DNA from: Diplonema japonicum
Taxonomy: Eukaryota; Euglenozoa; Diplonemea; Diplonemida; Diplonemidae
Length of the DNA stretch: 64,000 nt
Direction of reading: 5' to 3'
Assembly (NCBI GenBank): GCA_964019335.1
Contig: OZ025665.1
Location: 372,001-436,000 of the forward strand
How positions within the stretch are numbered: the first letter of the stretch is position 1; each line of letters begins with the position of its first letter. A program made the translations under genes and the position numbers. The notes beneath the pieces were generated by a model that saw nothing but the letters and a program-made list of their open reading frames with translations, did not search any database and was not told the origin of the DNA. Shown in pieces: positions 1 to 9,489 of the stretch.

Positions 1-58
1 TGTGGCAGGCAACAGAGTCACCTGCTGCTTGGGGTTTGCTTTGTCAAACTATATTACC

Positions 59-1306
59 TTAGTTCGCAGGCAGCCCCACTTTTTCACGGAGGTCTTGCTC
101 CATTTTCCTGAGCACCTTTGTGTGTTCCACCAACGTAGCTATTGTGTTGAGCGGTATGTGTGACGCAGAAGGAAGGTCCATTGAAGGCAGCGAGGCATGG
201 GTGACACCGGGGAGCAGCAACGCCAGCTGCAAGCAGTGCATTGAGAAGTCCAACCACCTGTCAACGGCAGACTGCATGCATCTTAGAAAAACAGCGTTCT
301 CGCCGTGTGCCAACTTGTCCTTCTCATGGTACTGCGTGATGTATGTAATGTTGGAAACCAGTAAAGGTGCCTTAGCTTGCTGGATTAGGTGTAGCAGCCC
401 GTTAGTCAGCACTGACTCATTGATGTTGTCCTCGGCAGGCATTTTCCCCATGGAGACGAGGTTCACGATCCTGCAGCAGTTGGACATGCAGATCAGTTTG
501 TCGAAAGGCGACTTGTAGTCGTTGACCGCTTGCAGCTGCTGGATGGCCTCGTGCCACCTAGGGTGGTTGCAGGCATTGGTTACAGGAAGCACGTGCGGGC
601 TAGGGTTGGCATCGTACTCACGGAACTTTCTCTGAATTTCTTGGTCCCTGCTGTACACATCTTCTGCCCTGCCGAAGATATGCGGGTGGACTTTGCACAG
701 GACGTATTTCTCCATCCCTTCTTTAGCATGGGTAAGCTCTTCGTCAGAAGCCTCTGCCCATAAGGAGTTCAACTGCAGCTCTTTAAAAATATCATCGAGG
801 AAAGAAGACACACGGTTTGGTAGCGCAGCTTGAAACTCTCTATCGCCTGACCCTTTCTCTTGCGCCTCCATCCCGATTGTGCTTATGAACCGTTTGATCG
901 ACCGTACCAGAGGCATAGCCTTCGCATCCTTCATCTTTGCTATGAAGGATTTATATCTGACGTCCTTCGCACCGCCAACTTGTTCTGTCGCTACCACAAG
1001 GGATCTTACTAGGATTTGTCGCCCGCCGACTGTGATGGTCTCTTCTTCTCTGGTGAGGACCTTCTTTTCGCAGTCCTTGAGCATGATTCGGCTCTTGTCT
1101 CCGTTCCACGTTCCTTCCCCGGTCCCATCGAGGTATCTTAGCCCTTTTGTGTCTTCTTGTAGCACACGCTTTCCGATGTTCTCCACCGTTATCTTCTCAG
1201 AAGAGTCCTTTTCTTTTATCAGATACCATTTCTTGTTTGGGTCTTGCTTGAGGTTCAGCAGGATATCCTGCAATACTTCGTCACTCTCAAGTTCGGGCAG
1301 GGGCAT
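59..1306 (-). CDS. VPS9-domain protein, probable Rab5-family GEF
   Basis: Encodes 415 aa if translation starts at the ATG at 1304-1306; an upstream in-frame ATG lies in a homopolymer leader and is not preferred. The stretch around residues 265-345 (DKLICMSNCCRIVNL, then PLLVSNITYITQY) matches the end of the VPS9 fold, which loads GTP onto Rab5-type GTPases on early endosomes. The N-terminal 130 residues contain a KKWYLI segment and resemble no domain I can name. The start is two bases after an AG that follows a long pyrimidine run on the sense strand, fitting a spliced-leader acceptor. VPS9 assignment is fairly sure; the exact Rab target is unknown. Confidence 0.75.
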   Translation of the reverse strand: MPLPELESDEVLQDILLNLKQDPNKKWYLIKEKDSSEKITVENIGKRVLQEDTKGLRYLDGTGEGTWNGDKSRIMLKDCEKKVLTREEETITVGGRQILVRSLVVATEQVGGAKDVRYKSFIAKMKDAKAMPLVRSIKRFISTIGMEAQEKGSGDREFQAALPNRVSSFLDDIFKELQLNSLWAEASDEELTHAKEGMEKYVLCKVHPHIFGRAEDVYSRDQEIQRKFREYDANPSPHVLPVTNACNHPRWHEAIQQLQAVNDYKSPFDKLICMSNCCRIVNLVSMGKMPAEDNINESVLTNGLLHLIQQAKAPLLVSNITYITQYHEKDKLAHGENAVFLRCMQSAVDRWLDFSMHCLQLALLLPGVTHASLPSMDLPSASHIPLNTIATLVEHTKVLRKMEQDLREKVGLPAN

Positions 1307-1308
1307 TG

Positions 1309-1352
1309 CTGTGTTGGTATAGAGGGAGAGAGGAGGGGAAAGGGGGGGGGGT
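1309..1352 (-). promoter_or_regulatory. Candidate spliced-leader acceptor of the VPS9 gene
   Basis: On the sense strand a C/T-rich tract (complement of 1318-1352) is followed by an AG at 1309-1310, two bases before the ATG. This is the arrangement expected for trans-splicing of a polycistronic transcript in Euglenozoa. It is inferred from sequence only. Confidence 0.5.
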
Positions 1353-1391
1353 ACGATGACTTTAAAAAAAAAAAAAAGCAAAAGAACTTTT

Positions 1392-1685
1392 TCAATTTGT
1401 TTTCTCTTCGAGTATTTTGGTCACGATGCCTCCGATCCGGCCTAGTGACACGCTTTGTAAGTTTTGCATATCTTGCATTTTGCTCATTGTCTGTCGGATC
1501 TCTCTTGCTGCTTGCAGCACCTCTTGGTGGGTGTGCGCCATCATCTCCTGCCGTATTATTGTAATCAAAAACAACACCGCCAGCACAGTCACTGCGAAGG
1601 AGAGCAACGCCGTCATCTTCTGTGCTTTTTCAGAGCTCGCTGCAACCTTTTTTAAGGCGCTGGACTCAGGCATGTCCCCACCCAT
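1392..1685 (-). CDS. Small single-pass membrane protein, hypothetical
   Basis: A 97-aa product starting MGGDMPESS; a second in-frame ATG lies four codons later at 1671-1673. Residues ~25-43 (LLSFAVTVLAVLFLITII) form one hydrophobic membrane span. The following ~50 residues are a heptad-like amphipathic helix (HQEVLQAAREIRQTMSKMQ) that could be a short coiled coil. The long upstream extension of the open frame is Phe/Pro homopolymer translation and is left out. An AG at 1688-1689 after a pyrimidine-rich stretch is a plausible trans-splice acceptor. No family was recognised. Confidence 0.55.
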   Translation of the reverse strand: MGGDMPESSALKKVAASSEKAQKMTALLSFAVTVLAVLFLITIIRQEMMAHTHQEVLQAAREIRQTMSKMQDMQNLQSVSLGRIGGIVTKILEEKTN

Positions 1686-1687
1686 TT

Positions 1688-1726
1688 CTGTGGCAACAGG
1701 ATCAGCAAGGAAGGGATGAAGGAGAA
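1688..1726 (-). promoter_or_regulatory. Candidate spliced-leader acceptor
   Basis: The sense strand reads a pyrimidine-rich stretch and then CACAG, ending three bases before ATGGGTGGG. This supports the ATG at 1683-1685 as the start of the small membrane protein. Confidence 0.4.
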
Positions 1727-2073
1727 AAAAAAAATAACGCTTAAAACACAAAGAGAGCGAACCAAAAGAAAAAAAAAGGAGGGTGGCTGGGGGGGGGGGG
1801 GGGGTGAAATGGAACAGACAGGATGCGTAGGTAGGGCGGGAGATCCAATTATTTTCTTTCCCCCTCTTTCTTTTTAAAAAAAAAAACTTTTGCACAGTTT
1901 TTGGAGAAAAGAACGAAGAAGGGAAAAAAGAAAAAAAAAAAACGAAACAAAAGAAAAGAGGAGAGAAAAAAAAAAAACTGCGCAACCAACTCCGTTTATA
2001 TGTTAAAAGAGGAACTGGCAAACTTTGCCAAAACGTTCCCCTTTTTGTTCAGACAAGTCAGAAACTCGTTCTT

Positions 2074-2108
<35 letters not shown>

Positions 2109-2290
2109 GCCTCTCCCCCCTTTCCCTGTGTATCTTTAAAGTGCATCGCAACACACTTAAAGGAATAATTTGGAATGGGTGGTAGTTAGAAGGGGGGGTA
2201 TGTTTTCTTTCTTTCTTTCTTTCTTTAACCCTTCATTCTTCCTCTTTCTCCCCCCCCCCCCCCCTCCCCCCCATGTTTCCCATGTTACAT
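1690..2290. other. Spacer, low complexity, with A-tailed repeat copy
   Basis: About 600 bases of homopolymer-rich DNA (G, C, A and T runs). It holds no convincing gene. Bases 2004-2104 carry a unit ending in a ~30-A run that is related to a unit at 34044-34160. Confidence 0.6.
2004..2104 (+). repeat. A-tailed dispersed repeat, copy 1
   Basis: The unit contains AAAAGAGGAACT (2005-2016) and a 35-base block at 2041-2075 ending GTTCTTGC, followed by a run of about 30 A. The same block, 29 of 35 bases identical and with the same order and A tail, is at 34116-34150. It looks like a retroposed sequence. It could instead be a shared mRNA 3' end. Confidence 0.5.
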
Positions 2291-2359
2291 TCATTTCAGC
2301 CATTTGAAGTAAATTACCAATGAAATAGCTATCGTAAGTATAGCAATGATTACAAACTG

Positions 2360-2394
<35 letters not shown>

Positions 2395-3053
2395 CGCACA
2401 CCTGCATCATCTTGCTGTATACCATTGTTCGCTTAATTCCACTGATGATAATTCTCGACCGCGACACGTCCTCCCTGATCCCTTCAGTCTTGAAGAATGT
2501 ATGTTGTCATTTTTTCCCCTCCCTTCCATACCTTGTCTATTATTGTAACCATCGTCTCCCTCTGGCTCCTTAAAGAGTTTATTGTGTTGTGGCCTAGTCT
2601 TTCTGTGTCGGCAGCTATTTGTTCAGATCTGTCAAGAGAAGCGTTTTGTGAATGGAGCATTCGTGAGGTTGAGACTGCTTTGGTGCGTTGCTCTGTCATC
2701 TCAAACCCGTCCTCATCCTCGTTCATGTGAGTTTTCATTTCGCTGAAAAGTTTTTCTTTTTTCGCGTCAAGCCTGTCCATCCTCGACAGGTCCCGTTCGA
2801 GCATTCTCACGGATTTCCTCCCGTTTGCCAGTTTCCGTCTCCAGACCCCTCTTTCTTCCCCGTTTCGAATCTCGGGTATCGCTATCTCTGCTGCTTTCAA
2901 CTGACGCATGGTCCCCTTTATCTCCTGCTTCACCTTGGCCATCGCTTGCTGGTGTTCCTCAGTGTGCGCCTTAGTGCGAAACTCCTCCATCGCCTCCTCC
3001 GCACTCCGCAACATATTCTCAAATTCGTCATATTCAACCTCTACTGTTGTCAT
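2291..3053 (-). CDS. VTI1: VTI1-type Qb-SNARE, three exons
   Basis: Three exons (2532-3053, 2402-2488, 2291-2356) join into 224 aa, the usual VTI1 length. The introns are 43 and 45 nt (donors GTATGG and GTGTGC, acceptors AAG and CAG). The N-terminal ~90 residues are the three-helix domain. The SNARE motif runs ~125-185, with the zero-layer Gln in SLRSQRETM. Exon 2 supplies the end of the SNARE helix (SRSRIIISGIKRTMVYSKMM). Exon 3 is a C-terminal membrane anchor (FVIIAILTIAISLVIYF). VTI1 works in Golgi-endosome-vacuole fusion. Only the spliced product has an anchor, which is strong support for both introns. Confidence 0.88.
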
Positions 3054-3330
3054 TTTTATTTATTTATTTTTTTTTATTTTCCCGTTTGTGTACAGCCCCC
3101 TTTTTCTTTCTCTCTCTTTTTTTCTTCTTCTTTTCCGAGCGGGAAGAACATAAAAAAAAAAAAAAAACTTTTAAAAAAAAAAGACGCCGTATGCACACAT
3201 ACACACTCTCAATTTTTTTTTTTCCCCCCCTTCTTCTTTTCAAGCGTTAAAAAATTCAAAAACAGGGCGCCACCAACACTGGCCTCCTTTATTTATTCTT
3301 ATTTTTAATTTTTTTTTTTTTTTTTTTTTT

Positions 3331-4179
3331 TCAAGCGTCAAAATCCTTGTGCATGTTCCTCAGAACAGCGTCGAACTCTTTTTTCCCCACCAGCGCTTTC
3401 CCACACCCGAGCTTCTCCTGAAACCTCGCAAGGCGGTCGGCAGTGTCCGCAACGACCTTGCTACTAATGCGAGTTATCCTTGATAAATCCCCCCCTGTCG
3501 CCTTCATCATGTCCACCTGCTGTTTACAAGACTTATCAAAACCTTCTGCTGACCACCAAGCCGCGTGCACGGAGGGACCGGTTATGAGACAGCCATGATT
3601 CTCCATAAGAAGTATGTTGTGCTGGCCTAGTGCCGAGACTATCCGGGATTGTTCATCTGGGTCAACGGCGATCCCTTCATATGGGTGTGAAACAGGCGAG
3701 ATTTGAGGGAAAAGAACGGCTGCATTTTGCGTTAGCGGTATGAACTTTTCTGTTGTTGTTGACACGATTATACTTTCCGTTGTGTGATGGTGGATCACAC
3801 AGTGGACATCTGGTCTGGCTTTATGTACTGCACTGTGGATTACCAGACCAGCTAGGTTTATGTCTATGAGGTTCTTGGATCCCGAGTCTAGTACATTTCC
3901 TTCGAAGTCGATTTTTAGCAGGTTGGAGGCAGTGACCTCTTCGTACTTTAGGCCGAAGGGGTTGATGAGCAAAGTGTTCTTCTCACCCGGTATCCGGAGG
4001 GTGATGTGGTTGTAGATTACCTCGTCCCACCCCTTCTTCGCTGCTATCCTGTAAAGTGCGGCCAGTTCCACCCTCGCCTTCCATTCCACCTTGCCGTACT
4101 TCACCTTGTATAACGCTCTCCTCACCTTTTTTCTGTTGTAAATCATGACTAGCATCGTGGTGATGATTACCCATCTCAT
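3331..4179 (-). CDS. Class II aldolase/adducin-domain protein with N-terminal anchor
   Basis: 282 aa. Residues 1-15 (MRWVIITTMLVMIYN) are a short hydrophobic segment followed by basic residues, so an N-terminal signal anchor or targeting peptide is likely. Residues ~35-265 are a class II aldolase/adducin head domain, with ELAALYRIAAKKGWDEVIYNHITLR, INPFGLKYEEVTASNLLKID, the metal-ligand-like VIHHHT and MENHGCLI. The family ranges from fuculose-phosphate-type aldolases to non-catalytic adducin. The HHHT and NHG motifs are kept, so an enzyme is possible, but the substrate is not readable. The ATG directly follows a run of 12 A on the sense strand. Confidence 0.8.
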   Translation of the reverse strand: MRWVIITTMLVMIYNRKKVRRALYKVKYGKVEWKARVELAALYRIAAKKGWDEVIYNHITLRIPGEKNTLLINPFGLKYEEVTASNLLKIDFEGNVLDSGSKNLIDINLAGLVIHSAVHKARPDVHCVIHHHTTESIIVSTTTEKFIPLTQNAAVLFPQISPVSHPYEGIAVDPDEQSRIVSALGQHNILLMENHGCLITGPSVHAAWWSAEGFDKSCKQQVDMMKATGGDLSRITRISSKVVADTADRLARFQEKLGCGKALVGKKEFDAVLRNMHKDFDA

Positions 4180-4230
4180 TTTTTTTTTTTTGTTTTATTT
4201 GCCCTGAAGGGATTTAAAGAACGAGGAGGG

Positions 4231-4261
<31 letters not shown>

Positions 4262-4804
4262 CAAAACAAAAAATTTTTAAAAATAAAATACAGAATGGTA
4301 CTGTGCACTCAGTCACAAGCGGGAGGGGTGTGAGGGGGGGTAAAGAAAGAAAAAAAGAAAGAAAGAAAAGGGGAAAAAAAAAAAAGTCAAAAAAGACCTG
4401 ATCTTTTTTTTTTTAATACAGTGAACGAAAAAAAAGGGGGGAGGGGGTTGTGGATTAGAGGGGGGGGCAACACTGAGATGGTAGATTCGCTTTTTTTTTT
4501 TTTTTTTTCCGAAACCTATTTTCTTTTTTTTTTCCAGCAAGGCAGGCCTTCTTAATTCAGTGCTCTTTTTCCCCCCTCACACCACAAAATGTAAAATCTT
4601 TTTTTAGTTATACGCCCCTGCTATTATTCTTTGAGAGGTACAAAGAATTAAGTGGAGGGGTAACCAGTAGTGCTTTAACACTACACTAAGCTTTGAAGTA
4701 ATAAAGTAAAAGTAACAGAAGCAAGAAAGGAAAAAAAAAAGTACCCTCAAAAAAAAAAAAGAAAAAGAAACTGACCAAACCTAAGAATAGAATGAAGAAG
4801 AGAT

Positions 4805-4837
<33 letters not shown>

Positions 4838-5164
4838 ATTCAGGCGCTTATTTATTCGCCCACACCAACGGATTTTTTTATAACAAAAATAAGAAAAACA
4901 CTACCAAAGAGCTATTTTTTTTTTCACCCCTTCCTTCTCTTCTTCTTTTTCTATATAATGCATACCAAAATAAAGAGGCCCTTCGACGAGGGCGCTTTCT
5001 ATTTTTTTTTTTCTTTTTTTTTTTCCCCTTCTTTTTTTAAAAAGCGAAAACAAAGAGAAAATCTCTCTCCCCAATCACTCACACACCTCCTGCAGCAGCA
5101 GGAACAAAAAAAAAAAAAAAAAAAAAACACACTCCCTCCCATCCCCATCTCTTTTTTTTTTTTT
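4180..5164. other. Spacer, ~985 bp, low complexity with a hairpin cluster
   Basis: No open frame here looks like protein; those present are Lys/Phe runs. The only higher-complexity part is ~4540-4730, which contains two consecutive hairpins (separate entry). The rest is A, T and G runs. Confidence 0.6.
4608..4684. ncRNA. Possible small structured RNA (two hairpins)
   Basis: Two perfect stems sit side by side in an otherwise homopolymer spacer. ATTCTTTG (4626-4633) pairs with CAAAGAAT (4641-4648), and GTAGTG (4667-4672) pairs with CACTAC (4679-4684). The sequences CCCCT just before the first hairpin and AGGGG just after could close it. No known RNA family was recognised and the strand is unknown. 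Confidence 0.25.
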
Positions 5165-6142
5165 TCACGCAATGACCTCAGCACTCCCCACAGCGAATGA
5201 TGACAAAACCCACTTCCCACCAGGCATAGGAGTCAACCCAAGGATATAAGCGTTATCCTCTGTGAGATAAGGATCTCCTTTTGCAATATTTGCGTAATCC
5301 GAATGCTGCATCGTCCGTCTGGGTGAGGCACTGGCCCTGGAGGAGTGCACCCAACAGTCAATAATAGTCGCGGTGATGGCAATAAAGAGCGCAGGCTGGG
5401 GCGGGGGCGTCTCATCAACACCATCAAGATCATCATCTATACTACTATTTCTTGCATATTCGGTGTCGTCCTCCACCATCATCCTATTAAACGGAATGAT
5501 ATCTGTGACCATCAAAAGAGACGACCTCGAGGCAAGCCCTTCATACTGTGTCATCAAAGGCTTCACATCTATGTTGTAACATGCTCTTGTACACAGCCTT
5601 TGCAACCGTGAGCGATCCTGGTCCCAAAATGCGTTTAAAAAACAAGGCAGCATGACCTTGCCCACATCGTCTGCAAATGTAGTCTCGTTGTAGTTCGGCT
5701 GGATCTTGTACAGAGCACACGTAGCCTGCTGCTGTGTGTTGCGGTATGTTTCGCCCTTCATGATTTCTTTTAGAAAATTCCATAGTGGTTCTTCTTCTTC
5801 CTTTTCGTGTGTGGGGCCTGTTACGATCACCATTTGCTTTTCTTTCGTGTTCATTATAATTTTCTTAGCGCCGTTGTCCTGGGGTGTCGTCTCCAGAACG
5901 TCCTTCAGCACTGTGGCCGTCACGGATCTATCGGTGTCTTGCCAGTTGTTCTCTTGTCCTGGAACCGGGCACACCATCTTGCACACCTTACTTTCTCGTA
6001 GTTTTCCTAAAGTGCCAGATAGTTTTTCTGCGAGGTTTGTCATTTTGCTCAGCAAGACGGACTCCCTGTCCAGTGCCTCTTTAGAGGGTCTGAGCACATC
6101 GTAAATCACGGTGCATCCCCGTGATGCTAACCGTCTTGCCAT
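5165..6142 (-). CDS. Tim44-like C-terminal domain protein, probably mitochondrial
   Basis: 325 aa. The first 20 residues are basic with no acid before Asp15 (MARRLASRGCTVIYDVLRPS), as in a matrix-targeting presequence. Residues ~140-320 have the order of the Tim44 C-terminal domain: a helix ending LNAFWDQDRSRLQRLCTRACYNI, a central beta sheet segment SSLLMVTDIIPF, then IAITATIIDCWV and a final W-hydrophobic strand (KWVLSSFAV). Tim44 recruits Hsp70 to the TIM23 import motor; related domains occur in mitoribosomal mL45. The family assignment rests on motif order rather than strong identity, so either role is possible. An AG about 21 bases before the ATG may be the trans-splice acceptor. Confidence 0.6.
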   Translation of the reverse strand: MARRLASRGCTVIYDVLRPSKEALDRESVLLSKMTNLAEKLSGTLGKLRESKVCKMVCPVPGQENNWQDTDRSVTATVLKDVLETTPQDNGAKKIIMNTKEKQMVIVTGPTHEKEEEEPLWNFLKEIMKGETYRNTQQQATCALYKIQPNYNETTFADDVGKVMLPCFLNAFWDQDRSRLQRLCTRACYNIDVKPLMTQYEGLASRSSLLMVTDIIPFNRMMVEDDTEYARNSSIDDDLDGVDETPPPQPALFIAITATIIDCWVHSSRASASPRRTMQHSDYANIAKGDPYLTEDNAYILGLTPMPGGKWVLSSFAVGSAEVIA

Positions 6143-6728
6143 GTTTGTCTTTGACCCAACCCTGAAGATTTGAAGGGTTACAAGGGGAATTTAAAAAAAA
6201 AAAAAAAAACACACACACTAGAAAGCTCCAACCCCCCGGGAAAAAAAAAGGGGGGGGTGCAAAATGGGCCAGGTTCCTCTCCCAAAAACTTTCTTTTCCC
6301 TTCTTTTTTTTTTTTTTTCCTCTTCTTTTTTTAATTCTTGTGTGGGTGTTAGGGGGGGTTTTTTTTTTTCTTTGTGGAAGGAGGGAAGGAAGGGGGGGAA
6401 AAAAGAAAAAGAAAAACAAAAAAAAAAAAAAAAAAAAACGCTTCATATGTTCTCCAAGTATCCTCCCCTCCCTCCCTCTGCAAGGTGAGGTCAAACCCTC
6501 TATGAAATTACTTCGAAAACGGACCGGTTGGGTTCCGACTTTTTTTCTTTTTTTTTTTTCAAAAAAAAAAAAGTTTTCTCAGCCAGGGGCCTTTCGGAAG
6601 ATATGAGACGCAAGAGAAAAAAAAAAAAAAAAAAACACTGAATTAAAAAAAATAAATCTTTTTTTTTTAAAAAAAAAAGAGGCCCCCCCCCCCCCCCCCC
6701 CTCCTTTTTTTTTCTCCCCCGTTCTTTC
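6143..6728. other. Spacer, homopolymer-rich
   Basis: About 590 bases of mostly A, T, C and G runs with short unique pieces near 6480-6540. Nothing gene-like is seen. Confidence 0.55.
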
Positions 6729-7640
6729 TTAAGACACAGTGCTATTCAGTGCAGACGCCCACGCAGGCGGATCGCTGGGGTTTGGAGTACTAACAGGTTC
6801 TGCCTGCTGCTCAGCAGGGGGCATGTACGGAAGGGATGCAAGTTCAGGATTGGCCCACTGTTCCCCGCCTACAGGGACTGCAGGCACCGAAGCCGCAGGA
6901 GCAACTGCCTGCTGCACACTTCGCTGCTTGGGGCTAACATAAAACTGCTTTATAATAGGAAGCCTGTCGTCGCCTTGCGTGTGGTTTATAACATGAAGGT
7001 AACCATTGGCCACATCACAACCAAGCGAGGCAGCCCCTGTCATGTCGACCAGCACTTCACGGACGGTGTTCTCAAGGCTGTCGTACAGGAGAAGAAGAAT
7101 TTGGTTGTATTTGTTGTGTTTCTTGTCCTCACGCATTGCGTTCATATATGAGACTCTAGAGTGGAAATCAGTTTTGTCAGAGAACATAGTTGTGTGGAGG
7201 TTGGTGTTGTCGGGAGGGACTCCTTGCATCCCGATTAGGTAATCGCGGCCGCCTATGATGCCAGAGTGTTCCGCAGGGGTGTTTTTTGTTACTTCTGTTA
7301 TGTGCCAAATGTACTCTTGAGCTGCATTGACATTCTCCCAGTTGATGCTGCAGCCTAATAGCCCAACGCCGCCCCATCCAGAAGATGGGGTCAGAGCGAT
7401 GTCTCGGTACCCTCTTGTCTTGGTGCAGTACACGTTGAGCTTGGTAGCCCGTCCCTCGTGTTTTTTTATGTAGTCTCGAAAATCTCCGCTGTTTTCCCGT
7501 GTTAGTTGCACTCCATCAGTTCCTACTATAAAGTCGAAGTAAGGTACTAATCCTGCCTCGTGTGCTGGTGACGATGGTGCTATACTTGCAATCTGAAAGC
7601 CTTCTAGTGTGTCGCCTTCGCTGCTTTGCGTTCCTCCCAT
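6729..7640 (-). CDS. GRASP: Golgi reassembly stacking protein (GRASP)
   Basis: 303 aa from the ATG at 7638-7640; the open frame continues upstream only through homopolymer. It begins MGGTQSSE, an N-myristoylation signal as in GRASP55/65. Two PDZ-like GRASP repeats follow: residues ~12-95 (PSSPAHEAGLVPYFDFIVGTDGVQL) and ~105-205 (KNTPAEHSGIIGGRDYLIGMQG). A C-terminal Pro/Ala/Gln-rich tail of ~75 residues resembles the regulatory SPR region. GRASP links Golgi cisternae and takes part in unconventional secretion. A run of 17 A directly precedes the ATG. Confidence 0.93.
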   Translation of the reverse strand: MGGTQSSEGDTLEGFQIASIAPSSPAHEAGLVPYFDFIVGTDGVQLTRENSGDFRDYIKKHEGRATKLNVYCTKTRGYRDIALTPSSGWGGVGLLGCSINWENVNAAQEYIWHITEVTKNTPAEHSGIIGGRDYLIGMQGVPPDNTNLHTTMFSDKTDFHSRVSYMNAMREDKKHNKYNQILLLLYDSLENTVREVLVDMTGAASLGCDVANGYLHVINHTQGDDRLPIIKQFYVSPKQRSVQQAVAPAASVPAVPVGGEQWANPELASLPYMPPAEQQAEPVSTPNPSDPPAWASALNSTVS

Positions 7641-8026
7641 TTTTTTTTTTTTTTTTTTTGTTTCACTCTCTCCTCGGCCCCTCTCGCTCCGTTTGCCCTT
7701 TTGTTGTTTATTAAATTTGGGGGAAGGGATGGGAGGGGGAAAAAAATACACACTGGGGGGGGAAAAAAAAAGAGAAGAGACTAATCAGGGATAGAGAAGT
7801 GACCCCCCCCCCCCCCCCACTTTCGCAAAAAGCAAAAAGAAAGTATGTCGCTGTTAAAAAAAAAAAAAACCTTCTTTACTATTTTTTATTATTATTATTA
7901 TTATTGCAGAGAATAAAAAAAATAATAATATATGAGGTAAAGGATGTCTTTGTGAGACGCCACCCTTGTTCTCATCCACTACCCCCTCAGAAGCGGTTGT
8001 CTCAGTCTATAATAATTAAAAAAAGA

Positions 8027-8063
<37 letters not shown>

Positions 8064-9489
8064 GTGATCTTTTTTTTTCTAGGATTCCACTCTCCTCCCC
8101 CCACCTTTTTTTCTTTCTTTTTTTTTCCCTCCCCTTAACGAAACGATTTCTTTTTTATTTTATTTTCTCGAGGTGGTATAAAAACAGCGCTTTGTTAATT
8201 ACGCCAAAAGTGCTTCGCTCAGTCGAAGGAAAAAAAAAAAAAAAAAAAAAAAAAAAAGACTTAAGCAACGGTCTGACGAAACATAATCACCCCCCTTCTT
8301 TTTACAATAAGAAAAACAAGGCCAAGGCTTCTTACTTCCTTCTCTCTTTCCATTTTTTTTTTTCATTCTCTTTCTTCTTTTTTTTTTCTCTTTTTCTTTT
8401 GGGTAAAAGAGACTAAAAGACGAAGAAGGAAAAAGAAAAAGAAAAACTCTGAGAGAGAAAAAAAAGATATTTGCAAAAAAACTGCGTTTTGCAGTTTTCG
8501 TTTTTTTTTTTTTTTTTCTCCCTCTCTCTTCTTTCCCCACCCGACAAATCCAGAAAATTCACAAAAAAAAAAAGTTATGATGGGGAAGAATGTTAGAAAC
8601 GACCCATCAAATAATGGAAGGGGGAAAAAAAAGGGGGGGGAGGGCGGGCTCTGCCCAGCCATGGGGATGGATTTTCTTCTTCTTTTTATATTCAAAATGC
8701 AATATGGTGTTTTTTTTTTTTTTTTTTTTTTGTAAAAAAAAGAAATGTTATAAACTTCTACTTCTTCTGTGCCGAGTAAGGGTATACCTCACTATAGGGG
8801 GAAAAACAAAAACTGACTAGTTATAGCCATTTCTTTTTTTTTTTTTCTCTTTACACCGAACGGGGGGAGTGGGGGAGAGAGAGAGAGAGAGTAAGGGACC
8901 GAACAAACCTTAGAATTAAAAAAAAAAAAAAAAAGTTTGAATGAACAGGTATCCCATATCAACAACCACCCTACCCATCAGCCGACTCAACATAACTTCA
9001 ATTGCCTGGCAGGCGCCCCCCACCCCTCCTCGCCTTCACGTGGTGGTAAAATCTTCCACTAGTTGGTAGCTGAGTTACCAGCGATTCGTCAAATAATGGA
9101 AAAAAAAAAACAAAAAAAAACAATGTTATCTCCTCCCCCCCCCCCCCCCCCCCCCCTGCTTTCTATCTTCTTTAATAAGGGTATTGCATCAACAATGACC
9201 CTCCTTTTTTTCTTCGTTTCCCTTACGAGGGTTCCTGCTTTCTTTTTTTTTTTTCCTTGAAAAATACCTTTCCCCAGACCCCCCCAAAAAAAAAGAAAAA
9301 AATACAAACACTCTTTTTTTTTTTCTCTTTTTTTTTTTCTTCTCCGTTTCCCAGAAAAATAGAAATGGAACAAAAAAAAAAAAGAAAAAACAGAACTCTT
9401 CCTTTAAAAAAAACATGTGGGGGGGGGGGGGGGGGATCAGGGTGTTTGCATCAGTATGACACCCTCTCAAAAAAAAAAAATTTTTTTTT
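7641..9489. other. Spacer, ~1.85 kb, mostly homopolymer and microsatellite
   Basis: Runs of all four bases, an ATT microsatellite near 7880-7905 and a GA repeat at ~8876-8890. A perfect hairpin (AAAACTGC / GCAGTTTT) lies at 8475-8499. More complex sequence at 8935-9100 has no open frame. The phrase TCAAATAATGGA followed by a purine run occurs twice (near 8607 and 9089). No gene was recognised. Confidence 0.55.

Noticed and set aside
120-1564. Plus-strand open frames opposite the VPS9 gene
   Set aside because: They mirror the minus-strand coding sequence and have no protein-like composition or family motif.
8475-8499. Rho-independent terminator (hairpin plus T run)
   Set aside because: The window is eukaryotic, and hairpins next to T runs are expected by chance in such homopolymer-rich DNA.
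7799-8540. Open frames of 100-200 codons in the 7.6-9.5 kb spacer
   Set aside because: Made of Phe, Lys and Pro runs from homopolymers, with no conserved segment.
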